A stretch of DNA of 64,000 nt, taken from Streptomyces sp. NBC_00376. Lineage in GTDB: Bacteria; Actinomycetota; Actinomycetes; Streptomycetales; Streptomycetaceae. The stretch is from the NCBI RefSeq assembly GCF_036077095.1, contig NZ_CP107960.1, positions 1,302,001 through 1,366,000 of the forward strand, in the 5' to 3' direction. The first letter of the stretch is position 1, and each line of letters begins with the position of its first letter. This document shows positions 61,055-64,000 of the stretch, one piece after another. Under the pieces are notes generated by a model. It was not told where the DNA came from. It made no database searches and saw nothing but the letters and a program-made list of their open reading frames with translations. A program made the translations under genes and the position numbers.

Positions 61055-61780
61055 GTGTGCGCAAACGTCATGGTCGCCGAAGACGACGAGAAACAGGCCG
61101 AACTCGTACGCCGCTACCTCGAACACGAGGGCCACACCGTCACGGTCGTCGGTGACGGCCTCGCGGCGCTCGCCGAGGTCCGGCACCGGGAGCCCGATCT
61201 GCTGGTGCTCGATGTGATGATGCCGCGGGCCGACGGTCTGGACGTGGTACGTGTGCTGCGCGCCGAGCACCGGGAGCTGCCGGTGCTGATGCTGACGGCC
61301 CGCAGCACCGAGGACGACCTGCTGCTGGGGCTGGATCTCGGCGCGGACGACTACATGACCAAGCCGTACAGCCCGCGTGAACTGATGGCCCGGGTACGGA
61401 CCCTGCTGCGGCGCAGCCGACGGAGCGTGGAGGGCGCCGGGACCGCCGCGGACCAGGCGCTGAGAGTCGGTGCGCTCGTCGTCGACCCGGACCGGCACGA
61501 GGTGTCCGTGGAGGGCCGGCCGGTCGACTGCACACCCGGTGAGTTCCGGATCCTCGCCGCCATGGCGACCGAGCCCGACCGGGTCTTCACCCGGCAGCGG
61601 CTCCTGGAGGAGCTGCACGGCTTCGACCGGTACATCAGCTTCCGCACGGTCGACGTGCACGTCATGAACCTGCGCAAGAAGATCGAACCCGCACCGCGCC
61701 GGCCCGCCCGGCTGCTCACCGTCTTCGGTGTCGGCTACAAGCTGACGGACCCGGCGAGGAACGCTTCGCGTGCCTCGTGA
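61055..61780 (+). CDS. OmpR-family response regulator
   Basis: A 241-residue response regulator. The receiver has acidic pair E9/D10/D11 (VAEDDEKQ), phospho-acceptor D53 (LLVLDVMMP), T81 and K103 (YMTKPYSP). The C-terminal winged-helix output domain has DRVFTRQRLLEELHGFDRYI and RTVDVHVMNLRKKIE, typical OmpR/PhoB. GTG at 61055 fits the leaderless promoter. It overlaps the kinase gene by 11 bp. A likely target is the secreted-protein gene at 63899, which has direct TTC repeats upstream. Confidence 0.94.
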   Translation: MCANVMVAEDDEKQAELVRRYLEHEGHTVTVVGDGLAALAEVRHREPDLLVLDVMMPRADGLDVVRVLRAEHRELPVLMLTARSTEDDLLLGLDLGADDYMTKPYSPRELMARVRTLLRRSRRSVEGAGTAADQALRVGALVVDPDRHEVSVEGRPVDCTPGEFRILAAMATEPDRVFTRQRLLEELHGFDRYISFRTVDVHVMNLRKKIEPAPRRPARLLTVFGVGYKLTDPARNASRAS

Positions 61781-63746
61781 CCGGCGGACCCGGCCGCCGC
61801 TCCGCAAGAGCCTGTTCGTCCGGCTGCTGGCGGTGTCCGCGCTGGTGGCCGCCTGTTCGGTGGCCGCCACGGCCTGGATCGCCGTACAGACCACCTCCGG
61901 CGCCATCAGACAGGAGCAGGGCCAGAACCTCACCGCCGACGCCCGGATCTACGACAGCCTGCTCGGTTACGCGGCGGGCCATCCCACCTGGGAGGGCGTC
62001 GACAGCACGGTGCGCGAACTGGCGCGGCAGTCCGGCCGGCGGATCGCGCTCACCACCGAGCAGCGCCGCCCGCTGGCCGATTCCGCCTCCCGGTCGTCAC
62101 CGCCCGCGCTGCCGCCCCAGGCGTCGGCGATCGTCGACCCGCTGTCCGTGGACACGGCCCTTTCCCGGACGGCCGACCGGACGGGTGGCGCGGCCGACCG
62201 GGTCGACCCACGTGCGGTCGGTCCGTTCCGGTTGCCCACCGCCGAACGTACGGCGTTGCAGCGCGCCGCCGAACGGAACGCGGAGTGCCTGAACCGGGTC
62301 GGGATCGCTGCGGACGTCGTCCGCGGCCCGAGCGGACGCCCGCGGGTGCAGGTCGTGGGCAATGACCCCGACCGCGTTCAGGACACCCGGTGCGCGTCCG
62401 AGGACCTGGACACCCCGACCACGACCGAACGGAAGGCCCTGGCCACCCTCAATGAACTCGCCGACGCCTGCCTGAAGCGCCAGAACCGCACGGGCATACA
62501 GCTCAACCTGGACCTGTCCTGGGGCGACGGCTCCGCGCCGAAGGCCGCCGCGGGTGTCTCAGCCGCGGTTCCCGTCCCTGTGCCGAGCGTCCGGACCGGC
62601 GAGGACGACCGTGCCGCCGCCTCGTGCGTGGACACGGCCCGCCGGGAACAGCTCGGTTCCTATGTCGCCTCGCCCGCGCTGCTGTTCATCGGCGACGAGG
62701 GCGGCACGACCGTTCCCGGCTTCGACCTCTCCCCCGCCAACACCGCGAAGATCGCGGGCGCCGCGGCACTCGTCCTCGCGCTCACCGTCGGAGCGACGGT
62801 GCTCGCCGGATCCCGGCTCGTACGGCCGCTGCACGCCCTGACGGGCGCGGCGCAGCGGATGCGGGACGGGGAGGACTCCGCGCCCGTGCAGGTCACCGAC
62901 GACAGCGAGATCGGCCGGCTCGCCGCGGCCTTCAACGACATGGCCGACCACCGCGCGCGCCTGGAGACGCAGCGCAAGGACATGGTCAGCGATGTCGCCC
63001 ACGAACTGCGGACCCCGCTGAGCAACATCCGGGGCTGGCTGGAGGCGGCCCAGGACGGCCTGGCGGAGCCCGACCCGGCGTTCATCGCCTCGCTGCACAC
63101 GGAGGCCGTTCAACTCCAGCACATCATCGACGACCTCCAGGACCTCGCCGCGGCGGACGCGGGCGCGTTGCGTCTGCACCCCGAACCGGTACGCGTCGAG
63201 GACGTGCTCGCACAGGTGGCCGCGGCACACCAGGCACGGGCGGAGACCGCCGGGGTGACGCTCACGGCGCTCCCGGCGATGGCCGACGCCCCCTCCCCCG
63301 CGTTGTGGGCCGACCCGGTCCGGCTGCGCCAGGCCATCGGCAACCTGGTCGCCAACGCCGTGCGGCACACCCCGTCGGGCGGACGTGTGACGGTGCGCGC
63401 GTACGGGGCGTCGTCCGCGACGGCGCCCGGTGGGGAAGTCGTGGTCGAGGTCGCGGACACCGGCAGCGGCATCTCGGCCGAGCACCTGCCACACGTCTTC
63501 GACCGCTTCTGGCGCGCCGAGAAGTCACGCAGCCGCCGCACCGGGGGCAGCGGGCTGGGACTGGCGATCGTACGGAAACTGGTGGAGGCACACGGGGGTT
63601 CGGCGAGCGCGGCGAGCGTCGAGGGGAAGGGTTCGGTGTTCACACTCCGCCTGCCCACGGATGCGGCGGAAGCAGCGGGAACAGCAGAGGCAGCAGGAAC
63701 CAGGAGTCCGGACGACGGGGGTCGGTACGGCCCGGACCAGGTCTGA
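61770..63746 (+). CDS. Sensor histidine kinase
   Basis: A 658-residue membrane kinase. TM1 (about 18-38) and TM2 (about 328-350) flank an unusually large extracytoplasmic sensor of about 290 residues with four cysteines (NAECLN, TRCASED, DACLKRQ, ASCVDT) that could form two disulfides. HAMP follows TM2 (SRLVRPLHALTGAAQRM). The HisKA box is SDVAHELRTPLSN with H411. The ATPase domain has LVANAVRHTPSGG, DTGSGIS and GGSGLGLAIV. GTG at 61770 follows GAGGAA. The C-terminal tail is short and Glu/Ala/Gly-rich. Confidence 0.93.
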   Translation: MPRDRRTRPPLRKSLFVRLLAVSALVAACSVAATAWIAVQTTSGAIRQEQGQNLTADARIYDSLLGYAAGHPTWEGVDSTVRELARQSGRRIALTTEQRRPLADSASRSSPPALPPQASAIVDPLSVDTALSRTADRTGGAADRVDPRAVGPFRLPTAERTALQRAAERNAECLNRVGIAADVVRGPSGRPRVQVVGNDPDRVQDTRCASEDLDTPTTTERKALATLNELADACLKRQNRTGIQLNLDLSWGDGSAPKAAAGVSAAVPVPVPSVRTGEDDRAAASCVDTARREQLGSYVASPALLFIGDEGGTTVPGFDLSPANTAKIAGAAALVLALTVGATVLAGSRLVRPLHALTGAAQRMRDGEDSAPVQVTDDSEIGRLAAAFNDMADHRARLETQRKDMVSDVAHELRTPLSNIRGWLEAAQDGLAEPDPAFIASLHTEAVQLQHIIDDLQDLAAADAGALRLHPEPVRVEDVLAQVAAAHQARAETAGVTLTALPAMADAPSPALWADPVRLRQAIGNLVANAVRHTPSGGRVTVRAYGASSATAPGGEVVVEVADTGSGISAEHLPHVFDRFWRAEKSRSRRTGGSGLGLAIVRKLVEAHGGSASAASVEGKGSVFTLRLPTDAAEAAGTAEAAGTRSPDDGGRYGPDQV

Positions 63747-63762
63747 TGCGATGACCACAGCG

Positions 63763-63790
63763 TTCTGACAGCTTCTTCATAACTTCACGC
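63763..63790 (+). promoter_or_regulatory. TTC direct repeats, candidate response-regulator site
   Basis: TTC triplets begin at 63763, 63773 and 63784 (TTCTGACAGC, TTCTTCATAAC, TTCACGCC), about one helical turn apart, in the spacer after the kinase gene. Tandem direct repeats of this spacing are typical for OmpR/PhoP-family binding. Confidence 0.45.
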
Positions 63791-63898
63791 CAGCCTGTCG
63801 GCATGCCTCGTGCCCGGTGCGGTCCAGACGCCGCGGACCAGCCATGGCGAACCGGACGCCGGGCGCCATCGAGGCCGAACTGGAATGGAGTCATCCCC

Positions 63899-64000
63899 AT
63901 GCCCAACCGTCTGTCCCTGCGCACCGCCGTCCTCGCCGCCGTCGCGGCGGGCGCGGTGCTCGTCCCGTCCGCCGCGGCGTTCGCCGACGCCGCGCCCTCG
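63899..64000 (+). CDS. Secreted protein, N-terminal fragment
   Basis: The first 34 codons of a gene that continues beyond the window. They encode a clear signal peptide: basic start MPNRLSLR, hydrophobic core TAVLAAVAAGAVLVPSAAA and cleavage-like AFADA. No domain is visible yet. Position just after a two-component system, with possible regulator sites in between, suggests it is a target of that system. Confidence 0.7.
   Translation, partial: MPNRLSLRTAVLAAVAAGAVLVPSAAAFADAAPS

Noticed and set aside
1..64000. tRNA, rRNA, insertion sequences, prophage or integration sites
   Set aside because: No cloverleaf-like or transposase/integrase sequence was recognised by reading; a tRNAscan or ISfinder search would be decisive.

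Overview
The window is chromosomal DNA of a Streptomyces-type actinomycete. The GC content is very high, with strong third-position GC bias. There is a complete conservon (cvnA-E), and many genes are joined by ATGA or GTGA overlaps. Several promoters sit so close to start codons that the mRNAs look leaderless. No rRNA, tRNA, insertion sequence, prophage or CRISPR array was recognised.

Layout. 1-9141: a tightly coupled five-gene operon (DUF4132, MoxR ATPase, DUF5682, VWA, SWIM) with the same gene order as Escherichia coli yehI-L-M-P-Q. 9123-15257: a GH4 glycosidase, then the conservon cvnABCDE, whose P450 belongs to the CYP157 type that lacks EXXR. 15258-20412: an unusually AT-rich spacer, an IclR regulator, a short threonyl-tRNA synthetase behind a Thr-Thr-Thr leader peptide and hairpin, and a FUSC exporter coupled to a MarR regulator. 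20413-27036: a VOC protein, an atypical fumarase/PcaB-superfamily lyase, a cytosine-deaminase-like amidohydrolase with a divergent GntR/APC-permease pair, and a GNAT acetyltransferase. 27178-29328: a permease remnant followed by small secreted DUF3105 and DUF305 proteins.

29362-39672 is an organosulfate or sulfated-glycan locus. One operon encodes a cysteine-type sulfatase, an SsuABC/TauABC-like importer and a secreted DUF4838 glycosidase-like protein. The divergent operon encodes a ROK regulator and the formylglycine-generating enzyme that would activate the sulfatase. A second ROK regulator leads into divergent xylA and xylB (39697-42567). Next come a secreted VWA protein with a membrane partner, a P450, a DUF4232 protein and a secreted GH31 enzyme (to 50005), then two paralogous DUF574 methyltransferases.

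52100-54545 holds a GtrA protein and a GT-B-like glycosyl or glycerophosphotransferase gene. That gene is split out of frame by seven copies of the heptamer GACACCG, and adding one copy restores the frame, so it is a candidate phase-variable locus. The rest contains an NB-ARC/TPR protein with a degenerate P-loop divergent from an orphan EccA-like AAA+ protein, a maleylpyruvate-isomerase-family protein, a secreted sphingomyelinase-like enzyme, a two-component system and the start of a secreted protein.

The strongest leads are the heptamer-controlled gene, the threonine attenuator on the second threonyl-tRNA synthetase, the sulfatase/FGE/importer locus and the yeh-like operon.
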